Shown here: piece by piece, positions 33,284-40,960 of the stretch
Layout of the letters: each line of letters opens with the position of its first letter
Numbering within the stretch: position 1 is the first letter of the stretch
Origin: Pseudalkalibacillus sp051842935
GTDB lineage: Bacteria > Bacillota > Bacilli > Bacillales > Fictibacillaceae
Direction: 5' to 3'
Assembly: GCF_051842935.1 (NCBI RefSeq)
Contig: NZ_JBPXRR010000001.1
Location: 124,001-188,000, forward strand
DNA length: 64,000 bases
Notes under the pieces: generated by a model
The model's input: the letters and a program-made list of their open reading frames with translations, nothing else
What the model was told of the DNA's origin: nothing
The model's database searches: none
Position numbers and translations under genes: made by a program

Positions 33284-34126
33284 ATGATGAAACGGTACTA
33301 CCCGGATTGTAAATTGATCATTTTCGACTTGGACGGGACTTTATATGAAGATACCGATCACTTCGATCACTATGCTTCTCTTCTACAAGAAAGAGTCGCT
33401 CCTGAACATCAAGAAGATTTCATGGACGATTATGTAGCAATGAAGAGAGGAGAACATACTGTCAGCATCGGAAAGGCATATGACGCTGTCAACGACTCTG
33501 TTCTAACACTCGATCCCCTGACTTTGAAGGTGACACATGTACAGGATTGGGACGGAACAGAATGGGATAAAGAGCGCATTGAACATACATACTCCGGTGA
33601 CCTCTCATTCGATTTTGAAAAAATCATTGCCATAGGAGATGGATGGTGGCTTCCATATTCCTCTGCAAGACATCACGGTGTTTCCATTGAAGAAACATAT
33701 GAATGTTATTCCCGAACGAAGGAATTCATGGTGACCGATGCGTTTCAACTGACGAAGACTCCTGGTTTGAAGGAAGGACTTTTGAAGTTAAAAGAAGAGG
33801 CAGAGGTCGTTCTCGTCACCAATAGTGAAGAAGACGATGTGCAGCGTCTTCTAGAGGAGTTGGGCCTCAAAGACATCTTCCCAGAAATCATTCCGCTTGC
33901 ACAAAAGCCGGTGCAAACGAAAAAAATCTTCCTTGAATTGATGGAGAAGTATGGAGTGAAGCCAGAAGAAACCGTCTCAATCGGAGATAATCTGATCAAT
34001 GAAATTGCACCTGCTCTCCTATTGGGAATGCGGACCATGTACATCCAACCAACAGGCATCGAGCTCGAGCATGACAACCTGAAAGTCGTAACCGGACTAG
34101 AAGAAGTATTCAAAGAAAATCTATGA
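33284..34126 (+). CDS. HAD-superfamily hydrolase
   Basis: The 280-residue protein has motif I FDLDGTLYED (residues 13-22), motif II VVLVTNSEED, and the C-terminal IGDNLINEIAPALLLGMRT. A helical cap plus a roughly 60-residue insert (around 60-110) lies between them. Class I HAD phosphatase; substrate unknown. The gene is divergent from phnD with 215 bp between, so a phosphorus link is possible but unproven. ATGs at 33284 and 33287 both follow GGGGGA; the exact start is uncertain by one codon. Confidence 0.8.
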   Translation: MMKRYYPDCKLIIFDLDGTLYEDTDHFDHYASLLQERVAPEHQEDFMDDYVAMKRGEHTVSIGKAYDAVNDSVLTLDPLTLKVTHVQDWDGTEWDKERIEHTYSGDLSFDFEKIIAIGDGWWLPYSSARHHGVSIEETYECYSRTKEFMVTDAFQLTKTPGLKEGLLKLKEEAEVVLVTNSEEDDVQRLLEELGLKDIFPEIIPLAQKPVQTKKIFLELMEKYGVKPEETVSIGDNLINEIAPALLLGMRTMYIQPTGIELEHDNLKVVTGLEEVFKENL

Positions 34127-34131
34127 AACTG

Positions 34132-34168
34132 AAAGTACTGGTCCATTAAGGGTCAGTGCTTTTTTTAT
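34132..34168 (+). terminator. Intrinsic terminator
   Basis: An imperfect stem, AAAGTACTGGTCC / GGGTCAGTGCTTT, is followed by a T run. Confidence 0.7.
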
Positions 34169-34199
34169 GTAAAAAGGGTGAATATTATTGATAAAATGG

Positions 34200-34249
34200 T
34201 GATAATGATTCTCAAATTCATTGACAGTGATTCTCATTTGAAATAAACT
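34200..34249 (+). promoter_or_regulatory. Iron-regulated promoter with two Fur boxes
   Basis: TGATAATGATTCTCA (34200-34214) and TGACAGTGATTCTCA (34222-34236) both resemble the 7-1-7 Fur box TGATAATNATTATCA, with centres 22 bp apart. The second overlaps a consensus -35 TTGACA (34221-34226), paired at 17 bp with TAAACT (34244-34249). Iron-bound Fur would block the promoter. Between promoter and gene lies the small palindromic word GGTACCCGGTAC (34269-34280). Confidence 0.8.
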
Positions 34250-34298
34250 TAAAGGAGCGAATAATGCCGGTACCCGGTACGATAAAGGGGAGAAAAAC

Positions 34299-35117
34299 AT
34301 GTTTTCTCTTGAAACGAAAAAGCTCACATTAGCTTATCAAGATACACCGATTATCGAGGATCTGAATTTTAAAATACCTAAAGGTAAAATCACCGTCCTG
34401 ATCGGAAGCAACGGTTCTGGTAAGTCAACATTGTTGAAAGCGCTTGCCCGGCTGTTGAAACCGAAATCAGGCAACATCATCATAAATGGTAAGGACATCC
34501 ATCAATCTTCCACGAAAAAAGTGGCAAGACAACTCGCCATTCTTCCACAGTCACCTGTCACACCAGAAGGATTGACGGTCATCCAATTGGTGAAACAAGG
34601 ACGATATCCTTATCAAAGCTGGTTGCAACAGTGGTCCAAGAAAGATGAAGAAGCTGTGCGTTCTGCTTTAGAGGCGACTCATCTTATTGAGCTGCAAGAT
34701 CGTCCTGTAGACTCCTTATCTGGAGGACAGCGTCAACGTGCTTGGATTGCCATGTCTCTGGCACAAAATACGGAGACGATTCTTTTGGATGAGCCGACAA
34801 CGTATTTGGATTTAGCGCATCAAATTGAAGTGCTCGATCTTTTGTACGATTTGAACCAAAATGAACAACGTACGATTGTCATGGTTCTTCATGACTTGAA
34901 TCTCGCATGCCGCTATGCAGACAATATCGTCGCTGTCCATGACAAAGGGATTTATGCGGAAGGTGCGCCAGAACAAATTGTAACACCGCAAATGGTGCAG
35001 GATGTATTCGGGCTGCAGGCTCAAATCACATACGACCCGATGTTTGGTACTCCATTGTGCATACCTTGCGGGAAGGGTAGGATGTTGAACCATGATCTCA
35101 GACGTGCTAATGCCTAA
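34299..35117 (+). CDS. Iron-siderophore ABC transporter ATPase
   Basis: The 272-residue ATPase of the FecE/FhuC/YusV group has Walker A GSNGSGKST (residues 34-42), signature LSGGQRQRAWIAM and Walker B TILLDEPTTYLD. No permease or binding-protein gene is adjacent. It may therefore serve permeases encoded elsewhere, as YusV does in B. subtilis. GGGGAGAAAAAC precedes ATG 34299. It is co-transcribed with the FhuF-like gene, which it overlaps by 26 bases. Confidence 0.9.
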   Translation: MFSLETKKLTLAYQDTPIIEDLNFKIPKGKITVLIGSNGSGKSTLLKALARLLKPKSGNIIINGKDIHQSSTKKVARQLAILPQSPVTPEGLTVIQLVKQGRYPYQSWLQQWSKKDEEAVRSALEATHLIELQDRPVDSLSGGQRQRAWIAMSLAQNTETILLDEPTTYLDLAHQIEVLDLLYDLNQNEQRTIVMVLHDLNLACRYADNIVAVHDKGIYAEGAPEQIVTPQMVQDVFGLQAQITYDPMFGTPLCIPCGKGRMLNHDLRRANA

Positions 35118-35886
35118 TCAAATTCAATTTTTACAGGAAAATTATCGTTTGGCGACGCTGAAATCTTCCGATCAAACGGTTCTTCCATCGGAAGATTTGA
35201 TGCATGCTTGCGGTGTAGAGCACTTCATCAATCGTCAATTGACACCATTGTTGAATGCACCGAACGGAATGGTGAGCGCATCTCAATTTTCCAAACGATA
35301 TGCATTTCTCGTGACAGCACCCTTTTTCGCAAGTCTGACGTTGTTCAATCAAATTTTGAATGTCGGACCAAAAAATACAAGTGTACAGCCTGATCCTGAA
35401 AAAGGGTTCTTTTTGCCACGGTTAGCCCTGAAGGACGAGGGGACGACTGAAGCAGGATTGGATCGGAAAGAAGCGGTACATAGAGCGCTTGAGATGATGT
35501 TCAAAAATCACCTGAAGCCTGTATGGGAGACATTGAATAAAGTAACATGTGTACCTATGCCCGTCTTATGGGAGAATACCGCGACCTACTTTTACTGGTT
35601 GTATGAGACGAATTTCTACAGTCACGAACTTGGACTTCCAGCGAACAAAATTGAAGAAGACTTCCAACTGATCCTGGACGCCCCGGGTGAATGTTTCGGG
35701 GAAACCGATAATCCATTGAAAAAGTTCCATTATGACAAACAACAGCTGGTGAAGAACGATCCGCCGATTCGGGTTCGGAAAACATGTTGTTTCTACTATG
35801 AAGTGAATGAAGAACGGAATTTCTGTAAAACGTGTCCGAAATGCCTTACCGGATTTACAGACCAACCATCAGACGAAAGCAAGTGA
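35092..35886 (+). CDS. FhuF-like [2Fe-2S] siderophore-iron reductase
   Basis: The 264-residue protein has the C-terminal CCFYYEVNEERNFCKTC cluster (CC-x10-CxxC), the iron-sulfur signature of the FhuF family. FhuF releases iron from ferric siderophores by reduction in the cytoplasm. The rest of the protein is typical of the divergent N-terminal domain. It overlaps the ATPase gene and is under the same Fur-controlled promoter, so it fits siderophore-iron assimilation. Confidence 0.85.
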   Translation: MISDVLMPNQIQFLQENYRLATLKSSDQTVLPSEDLMHACGVEHFINRQLTPLLNAPNGMVSASQFSKRYAFLVTAPFFASLTLFNQILNVGPKNTSVQPDPEKGFFLPRLALKDEGTTEAGLDRKEAVHRALEMMFKNHLKPVWETLNKVTCVPMPVLWENTATYFYWLYETNFYSHELGLPANKIEEDFQLILDAPGECFGETDNPLKKFHYDKQQLVKNDPPIRVRKTCCFYYEVNEERNFCKTCPKCLTGFTDQPSDESK

Positions 35887-35914
35887 CCTCATCCCGGAGT
35901 CACTTGCTTTTTTT
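35879..35914 (+). terminator. Intrinsic terminator of the iron operon
   Basis: GCAAGTGAC (35879-35887) pairs with GTCACTTGC (35899-35907) before TTTTTTT. Confidence 0.9.
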
Positions 35915-35990
35915 ACGCGATACTTTTTTGAAAAGGAAGGGATATGTCCGGTTTCTATGGAAATTAGGTTACTAGGAAGAGGATGATTAC

Positions 35991-36434
35991 ATGTCTAAAT
36001 CCAAGAAAGAGTTCCTCTGGTTACTTTACTACCTTTTGCTATTAATTGGTTCCATAGAAATCTACACATACTTGAATCATTTAATGGATGAGGCGGCGAA
36101 CAACTTCAACACCCGACCTGTACTCTTTTATATGATGATGACTGCTTTTGTAATCGGGATCTATCTAGGGATACCTCATATTTGGAAGCAGTTCAAGAAA
36201 GAAGGCAGTTGGAGTTTGAATGTACACAAGATCCTTTTTGTATGTTTACCTTTGGTCATTCTGATCGCAGGTTCATACGGCTTTTTCCTGAGTTATACGT
36301 TGTATGACATTGTAAGACCTTTGACAGATATTTTTATCAAAGAACATTTTGAGTTCGGTCTTATTGTTACGGCTATATTCGGGTTCAATCTAGCAAAGTG
36401 TTTATACAAGAAAACAGAGAGATTAGGAGATTGA
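35991..36434 (+). CDS. Hypothetical membrane protein (147 aa)
   Basis: The protein has four hydrophobic segments, about residues 9-29, 46-63, 79-101 and 118-136, and a short basic tail. I do not recognise the family. It begins a three-gene run of small proteins of unknown role; the next gene starts one base after its stop codon. AAGAGGATG precedes ATG 35991. Confidence 0.75.
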   Translation: MSKSKKEFLWLLYYLLLLIGSIEIYTYLNHLMDEAANNFNTRPVLFYMMMTAFVIGIYLGIPHIWKQFKKEGSWSLNVHKILFVCLPLVILIAGSYGFFLSYTLYDIVRPLTDIFIKEHFEFGLIVTAIFGFNLAKCLYKKTERLGD

Positions 36435-36435
36435 T

Positions 36436-36828
36436 GTGGAAACTTCAACGATTGTCCTATTAGTGCTCGTATTCGCAATCTATATTTTGATGAGCGAGTA
36501 TTATTTTAAAAGATATTTAGGGATCAAATTAGAAGGTCGATGGATGTTTTCGGATGAGAGAAACAAACTGGCTGTATGGATTGATGGTCTCATCCTCATT
36601 CTGTTCATTGGTAGTATGTGGCATCTTAATACGGGGGCGAACTCGCACTTGATCTCTCCAGTGATCCGGATGAGTCCGATGTTTGGACTGTTTTTTCTAC
36701 AGAATCTGAATCAAGGCATTGAAGAACGTCTAACGAGGCGTGATGAGAAGAGGTATTATCATAACTGGCTCGCATCCTTTGTCATGCTGGTCACATTTAT
36801 CATCTTTTTTGTAGGGGAATATGAGTGA
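36436..36828 (+). CDS. Membrane protein, probably DUF4181 family
   Basis: The 130-residue protein has four hydrophobic segments and a central basic/aromatic loop (RYLGIKLEGRWMFSDERNK), and ends with a membrane segment. It resembles what I remember of the Bacillus DUF4181 family, function unknown. The start is GTG 36436 with TTAGGAGATT upstream. It is coupled to the preceding membrane protein gene. Confidence 0.7.
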   Translation: METSTIVLLVLVFAIYILMSEYYFKRYLGIKLEGRWMFSDERNKLAVWIDGLILILFIGSMWHLNTGANSHLISPVIRMSPMFGLFFLQNLNQGIEERLTRRDEKRYYHNWLASFVMLVTFIIFFVGEYE

Positions 36829-36848
36829 CCGGTGATGAGGGAGGTAGA

Positions 36849-37334
36849 GTGAGAGTGGATGACGTTTGGATAAGATTGAGGTCCGTGGAAGGATGGTTGT
36901 TGGGAGGTATTTATGGAAATAGGCTTGATACTTTTCAAAAATCTAATGAGACACATTTGTATTGCGTCGAACCTCTTTTACAGTTTAGAAAACCGAATTC
37001 ATCAGAAGTTCAATACTGGAAACTTGAGTGGGAAGAGGACACGTTAGGTGATCACATTTTGAAATGTACGGAGCAATATACACCCCATCCTCTAAATTAT
37101 GAAAAGATTAACCGTCCTTACCAAAAACATGATGTAATAGCTTCTACATATTGGTGTGAACCAGATAAAGTAGAAAAAGTGAGCGGGCATGGCTTCAGGA
37201 ATGAGGGTAGCGAATATTTAACCGCACTTGTGTTAAAACTCGGAGCTCAATCCATTACTATCTTGGCAAGTCCAGTCATTGAGGTAAGGATTACAAACAC
37301 TGTTCCTTCCCAAATAGGGAGCCAACTATTTTAG
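36849..37334 (+). CDS. Hypothetical soluble protein (about 161 aa)
   Basis: No recognised family. The protein is rich in beta-strand-like stretches (VIASTYWCEPDKVEKVSG) and contains three Cys but no metal motif. The start is uncertain: AGGGAGG (36838-36844) favours GTG 36849 or GTG 36855, and an upstream GTG at 36825 overlaps the previous stop codon. It may be co-transcribed with the two membrane genes before it. Confidence 0.55.
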   Translation: MRVDDVWIRLRSVEGWLLGGIYGNRLDTFQKSNETHLYCVEPLLQFRKPNSSEVQYWKLEWEEDTLGDHILKCTEQYTPHPLNYEKINRPYQKHDVIASTYWCEPDKVEKVSGHGFRNEGSEYLTALVLKLGAQSITILASPVIEVRITNTVPSQIGSQLF

Positions 37335-37360
37335 TTTAATTAATTTAAGGAGGAAATGAT

Positions 37361-37732
37361 ATGAAACTAGGTGCTTTTTCTGTAAGTTTAAATGTAAAGG
37401 ACATTCACAAATCGAAAGCGTTTTATGAGAAACTTGGCTTTGAAGCGTTTGGAGGAGATCTCGATCAGAACTGGCTTATCATGAAAAATGAAAGCTGTGT
37501 AATTGGGCTTTTCCAGGGTATGTTTGAAAAGAACATTTTAACGTTCAACCCTGGATGGAATGAGAATGCAGAGAATCTGGATTCTTTCACAGATGTTCGA
37601 GATCTTCAAAAACAGTTGAAAGAGCAAGGGATTGAAATCCTTTCAGGTGCAGATGAAACGACTGAAGGACCAGCAAGCTTCACGATAGAAGATCCAGATG
37701 GAAATCCTATTCTCGTCGATCAGCACAGATAA
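37361..37732 (+). CDS. VOC-family (glyoxalase/bleomycin-resistance fold) protein
   Basis: The 123-residue protein has the two-fold VOC layout: FSVSLNVKDIHKSKAFYEKLGF (first half, described here in outline) and a C-terminal FTIEDPDGNPILVDQHR. Possible metal ligands are a Glu in the DPDGN region and a C-terminal His. It may be a dioxygenase-like, isomerase-like or resistance protein; the substrate is unknown. AAGGAGGAAATG precedes ATG 37361. Confidence 0.85.
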   Translation: MKLGAFSVSLNVKDIHKSKAFYEKLGFEAFGGDLDQNWLIMKNESCVIGLFQGMFEKNILTFNPGWNENAENLDSFTDVRDLQKQLKEQGIEILSGADETTEGPASFTIEDPDGNPILVDQHR

Positions 37733-37740
37733 GGTAGTAG

Positions 37741-37896
37741 ATGAAAAATTATTTGTATTTAATCCTGGGAATCTTGTTTATGGTGACCGGGTACTTAAGT
37801 GACGACAATTCATGGCTGACGCCTATTTGTTATTTTATAGCGGCGGCTTTCTTCATCATGCAAGCTGTGCTATTGGTCAAAAGGGGAAGACAGTAA
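37741..37896 (+). CDS. Small two-helix membrane protein (51 aa)
   Basis: A frame starting at ATG 37741, nine bases after the VOC stop codon, encodes two hydrophobic helices (YLYLILGILFMVTGYL and CYFIAAAFFIMQAVLLV) with a basic tail (KRGRQ). GGTAG upstream is a weak ribosome binding site, so translation may be coupled to the VOC gene. A perfect terminator lies 14 bp downstream. Function unknown. Confidence 0.65.
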   Translation: MKNYLYLILGILFMVTGYLSDDNSWLTPICYFIAAAFFIMQAVLLVKRGRQ

Positions 37897-37909
37897 GCTC
37901 TATACGAAA

Positions 37910-37940
37910 GCAATTGTCTGATCAGACAATTGCTTTTTTT
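37910..37940 (+). terminator. Intrinsic terminator
   Basis: The perfect 12-bp palindrome halves GCAATTGTCTGA / TCAGACAATTGC (37910-37933) are followed by TTTTTTT. Confidence 0.9.
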
Positions 37941-38014
37941 ACAGTTAAAAGCAGTGTTACCTCATACCAATCATGCATTCCGAAGAAAGAATTAGACAAA
38001 GATAAAGAATGTTA

Positions 38015-38046
38015 TTGACCTTGTGGTGCACCACATCGTTTAAGAT
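38015..38046 (+). promoter_or_regulatory. MerR-type promoter with central palindrome
   Basis: TTGACC (38015-38020) and TAAGAT (38041-38046) are 20 bp apart, the over-long spacing typical of promoters that MerR proteins untwist. The spacer contains the perfect palindrome TGTGGTGCACCACA (38022-38035). It is the likely binding site of the MerR protein encoded next. Confidence 0.7.
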
Positions 38047-38065
38047 GAATTGTGAGGTGGCAATC

Positions 38066-38425
38066 ATGTATAAGGTTAGTGAATTTTCCAAAATGACTGG
38101 GTTAAGCAAGGAAACACTGCGATATTATGCGGAGATCCAGCTTCTTGAACCGGTGTACATCGATCCGCGCAACAAATACCGCTATTATGATAATGGATCC
38201 TATCTAGTTGCGAGGTTATTGGTGTATCTGCGGAAATTCAATTTCACGATCCAGGAGATGCTGGAAGTCGTGAATGATGAATCATTCGAGAACTTAGAGA
38301 CGCTCATCCGTGAAAAAAGAGAGAATCTAGTGCAGGAAGTCCAGCGCTTACAAACCGTCATTGAGGAAATGGACGAGTTTTTTGAATTGGGAATAGGAGA
38401 TGAAGAACATGATCCAATGGTATGA
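38066..38425 (+). CDS. MerR-family transcriptional regulator
   Basis: The 119-residue protein has the MerR winged helix (YKVSEFSKMTGLSKETLRYY at residues 2-21; RNKYRYYDNGSY) and a C-terminal dimerisation coiled coil (about 75-115). It has no long effector domain and no metal-binding Cys, so the signal is unknown. ATG 38066 follows GAGGTGG. The gene overlaps the SRPBCC gene by 17 bases. Confidence 0.88.
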   Translation: MYKVSEFSKMTGLSKETLRYYAEIQLLEPVYIDPRNKYRYYDNGSYLVARLLVYLRKFNFTIQEMLEVVNDESFENLETLIREKRENLVQEVQRLQTVIEEMDEFFELGIGDEEHDPMV

Positions 38426-38873
38426 AGAACGAATGATACCCGTCAATATCGAGGTGATTTGGCACTTGTTTGAAATCGATAACTTGAGCCGGATCATGCC
38501 GAACGTCGTAGAGACGAAGGTATTGGAAAAGAAAGATGGTGTGGTCGGTACCACGTATCAACAAAAGTACAAGGAAGGCAAACGTATCGAAACGTATATC
38601 GTCGAGGACCTTGAATACGAGAACACGCCTGAAAAGAAACATAACAAAATCGGTTTTACACTCGCGAAGGCATTTGAAATCGAAGCCTCCTTCACATTGG
38701 AAAAAGTAAGTGAAAACGAAACAAGATTCATCTATCAAGGACAAAACGAGGGGCTCAACTTCTTAGGCAAAACGTTACTGAAGCTCGGCGGGAAGAAGAG
38801 TAACCAGAAAGTCGTTACAGACTTCATGGACCGGGTAGAAGAAGAGGCCATTAAAGAACGCGACGCCAGTTAA
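38409..38873 (+). CDS. SRPBCC-fold (START/polyketide-cyclase-like) protein
   Basis: The 154-residue protein has the helix-grip features: YEERMIPVNIEVIWHLFEID at the N-terminus, a beta-rich centre (GTTYQQKYKEGKRIETYIV) and a long C-terminal helix (VVTDFMDRVEEEAIKER). Such proteins bind hydrophobic ligands. ATG 38409 is preferred to 38400, because AGGAG directly abuts 38400. It is translationally coupled to the MerR gene, suggesting they work together, perhaps against a hydrophobic stressor. Confidence 0.8.
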   Translation: MIQWYEERMIPVNIEVIWHLFEIDNLSRIMPNVVETKVLEKKDGVVGTTYQQKYKEGKRIETYIVEDLEYENTPEKKHNKIGFTLAKAFEIEASFTLEKVSENETRFIYQGQNEGLNFLGKTLLKLGGKKSNQKVVTDFMDRVEEEAIKERDAS

Positions 38874-38876
38874 CAT

Positions 38877-38935
38877 CAGGGGCTGAATCAAAGGGCAGTT
38901 AGAACGTCCTATTGATTTCAGCCCCTTTTCGCTAT
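38877..38935 (+). terminator. Intrinsic terminator after the MerR/SRPBCC operon
   Basis: GGGGCTGAA-TCAA pairs with TTGATTTCAGCCCC across a loop that itself can fold (AGGGCAG...GTCCT), then TTTTCG. Confidence 0.7.
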
Positions 38936-38954
38936 GGTGATCGAAAAGGAGTTT

Positions 38955-39092
38955 GGATTATAATTTTGAAATCTGGTCTATAAATCCTGAATCTGGTCTA
39001 TAATTTCTCATTTTTATGGGAAAATCCAAAAACTGAGCTATATTTTTTCATTTTTATTGGAAACAACCCGATTTTTATGGGAAATACTCAAA
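38955..39092. repeat. 20/21-bp degenerate tandem repeat array D (GGTCTATAA; TTTTTATGGGAAA)
   Basis: GG(A/T)(C/T)TATAA words start at 38955, 38975 and 38995 (20 bp). TTTTTAT words start at 39011, 39051 and 39072 (40 and 21 bp). The reverse complement gives TATAGACCAGATT and TTTCCCATAAAAATGAG, the same words as array H near 57287. The array fills much of the 357-bp gap after a terminator. Beyond about 39092 the gap holds only loose repeats (CTGTGCTC) and no gene. Confidence 0.75.
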
Positions 39093-39230
39093 AATGTGCT
39101 CTTCTCCTGAAAAACAGTCAGACTGTGCTCCAATTAGCTGAAATTTTCCAAGCAAGAGATTCACTGCTTGTTCTAAACGTGGACAAAGGTCACTACAATA
39201 ATAATGGACAAATCCGAGAGGGGTGAATAG

Positions 39231-40526
39231 ATGAAGAAGAAAAAATCGATCTGGATCGGCACGGCATTCTTATTGTACGGAGTCTTGATTTCATGGTACT
39301 TGTTTGTAGGTGCGGACACATCCATTCCTGCACAGTATCAGGGGACAGAAGCGGATCCAGCGGTTTTCATGTCTGAACGGCAGTTGGAATTGAGTCACGA
39401 TTTCTCACGAATCAAGCAATGGCTGTACTTCTTGTCGATCCCGTTTGAATGGGTGATCTATATTGCGGTATTGGGATTCGGCTTATCGAAATGGTTCCGG
39501 AACCGTGCTACGGAAATCACGCGATTCTCCATCGTCCATAACGCACTTTATGTCGTGCTGCTTTCCTTGATGGCTTTCATTTTGACCTTGCCGATCGACT
39601 ATTATAGTTATACCGTTTCACTCGATTATGAAATTTCGGTTCAGCCTTTTTCCGATTGGATGAGGGATAAGGTGATTTCGTTCTGGATCAATACGATGTT
39701 CTTATTCATCATCGTCCAGGCGTTGTACTGGCTCATGAACAAGTCGGAAAAAAGATGGTGGGTGTACGGATTTCTCTTATCCGTTCCTTTCACATTATTC
39801 ATCTACTTTATCCAGCCGATCTGGATCGATCCACTGTACAACGACTTTTACCGATTAGAAGACAAAGCGCTCGAAGATAAAATCCTATCGCTCGCTGATC
39901 GAGCTGACATCTCAGCGGACAGGGTTTACGAAGTGAACATGTCAGAGAAAACGAATGCGTTGAATGCGTATGTGAACGGGATCGGGTCCAACCTCAGAAT
40001 CGTCCTATGGGATACGACGTTACAGAAGTTGAGTGATCAAGAAGTGCTGTTCGTCATGGCCCACGAAATGGGACACTTTGTTAAGAACCATCTGTATTGG
40101 AATCTGATCGGATCCATCGTATCCACGTTCCTCGGATTATGGATCGGTTCAAAGCTTTTCGTCGCAATGATCAGGCGTTGGGGTCACCATTGGGGCGTGG
40201 AAAAACCGACGGATATTGCTTCTCTTCCGGCACTTTTACTCGTGTTTTCGGTGTTGTCTTTCATGGCAAGTCCAGTCGAGAACGCGATTTCGAGGAATGC
40301 GGAACACTCTGCTGATCAATATGCGATTGAAATGACGCAGGACCCTGAAGCGGCAGTAGGATCGTTCCAACAGTTAGCTGTTTCTGGCTTGAGTGAAGTG
40401 CATCCACCTTTCCTCGTAAAATTATTCTTGTACGGTCATCCGACGATGCTCGAACGAATCACATTCTTGGACCAGTGGGAGCGGACAATTACAAACGATC
40501 AGGAAGTGGATGAGGAGGAAAAATAG
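39231..40526 (+). CDS. M48-family membrane metalloprotease (CAAX-protease type)
   Basis: The 431-residue protein has an N-terminal half with five or so membrane segments, followed by a cytosolic zinc-protease domain with HEMGH (His278) and the downstream ENAISRNAEHSAD glutamate motif. This matches the STE24/CAAX-prenyl-protease branch of M48, which in bacteria probably degrades or trims membrane proteins. Gram-positive substrates are unknown. ATG 39231 follows GAGAGGGG. The gene is followed by a small membrane protein gene. Confidence 0.88.
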   Translation: MKKKKSIWIGTAFLLYGVLISWYLFVGADTSIPAQYQGTEADPAVFMSERQLELSHDFSRIKQWLYFLSIPFEWVIYIAVLGFGLSKWFRNRATEITRFSIVHNALYVVLLSLMAFILTLPIDYYSYTVSLDYEISVQPFSDWMRDKVISFWINTMFLFIIVQALYWLMNKSEKRWWVYGFLLSVPFTLFIYFIQPIWIDPLYNDFYRLEDKALEDKILSLADRADISADRVYEVNMSEKTNALNAYVNGIGSNLRIVLWDTTLQKLSDQEVLFVMAHEMGHFVKNHLYWNLIGSIVSTFLGLWIGSKLFVAMIRRWGHHWGVEKPTDIASLPALLLVFSVLSFMASPVENAISRNAEHSADQYAIEMTQDPEAAVGSFQQLAVSGLSEVHPPFLVKLFLYGHPTMLERITFLDQWERTITNDQEVDEEEK

Positions 40527-40626
40527 CTACCGAAACCTCTCATAAGTGTGTGTAAATGAGCGATGTTTTCCGCTTCGGAAAGAAGGGAATATCCATTTAC
40601 AAGAACATGATGAGAGGGGTGATCCT

Positions 40627-40785
40627 ATGGATCGTCATGATGAAATGGATGTAAGAGAAAGAAAGGTTGAGAAACGAAAAGATTCCAGCATGGTGGCTTC
40701 AACCTTCATCAAGTACGCAGCTTACTTAATCATCTTTTTCGGAATTTTGTATTTCCTCATCAACTATATATTGCCGATGTTTTAA
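40627..40785 (+). CDS. Small single-span membrane protein (52 aa)
   Basis: ATG 40627 follows GAGAGGGGTG. The product has a very charged N-terminal half (MDRHDEMDVRERKVEKRKDS) and one C-terminal membrane helix (YAAYLIIFFGILYFLINYIL), giving a tail-anchored look. Function unknown. A terminator follows 15 bp later. Upstream in-frame codons (from 40546) have no RBS and are rejected. Confidence 0.7.
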   Translation: MDRHDEMDVRERKVEKRKDSSMVASTFIKYAAYLIIFFGILYFLINYILPMF

Positions 40786-40800
40786 AATAATCAATAAGGA

Positions 40801-40827
40801 AGGCACCCTGAGCGGGTGCCTTTTTGA
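40801..40827 (+). terminator. Intrinsic terminator
   Basis: AGGCACCC (40801-40808) pairs with GGGTGCCT (40814-40821), loop TGAGC, then TTTTG. Confidence 0.9.
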
Positions 40828-40840
40828 ATGGAAATGAACA

Positions 40841-40960
40841 TTCTGCTGGATCTGTAATTTATTCTGACCAAAGTAAGAATAATTCTGCCTCAACTCGGAA
40901 TTATTCTATCCAAATTCTGAATATTTCTACCCAAACTCAGATTTATTCTACTCAATACGC
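40841..40960. repeat. 21-bp degenerate tandem repeat array E (TTCTGACCAAA)
   Basis: TTCT starts at 40841, 40862, 40883, 40904, 40925 and 40946, every step exactly 21 bp. The consensus is TTCT(G/A)(A/C)CCAAA followed by an AT-rich GAATTA-like end. It is the same word family as array G. It lies between the small membrane gene's terminator and the 3' end of proS, whose last bases it overlaps. Confidence 0.88.
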
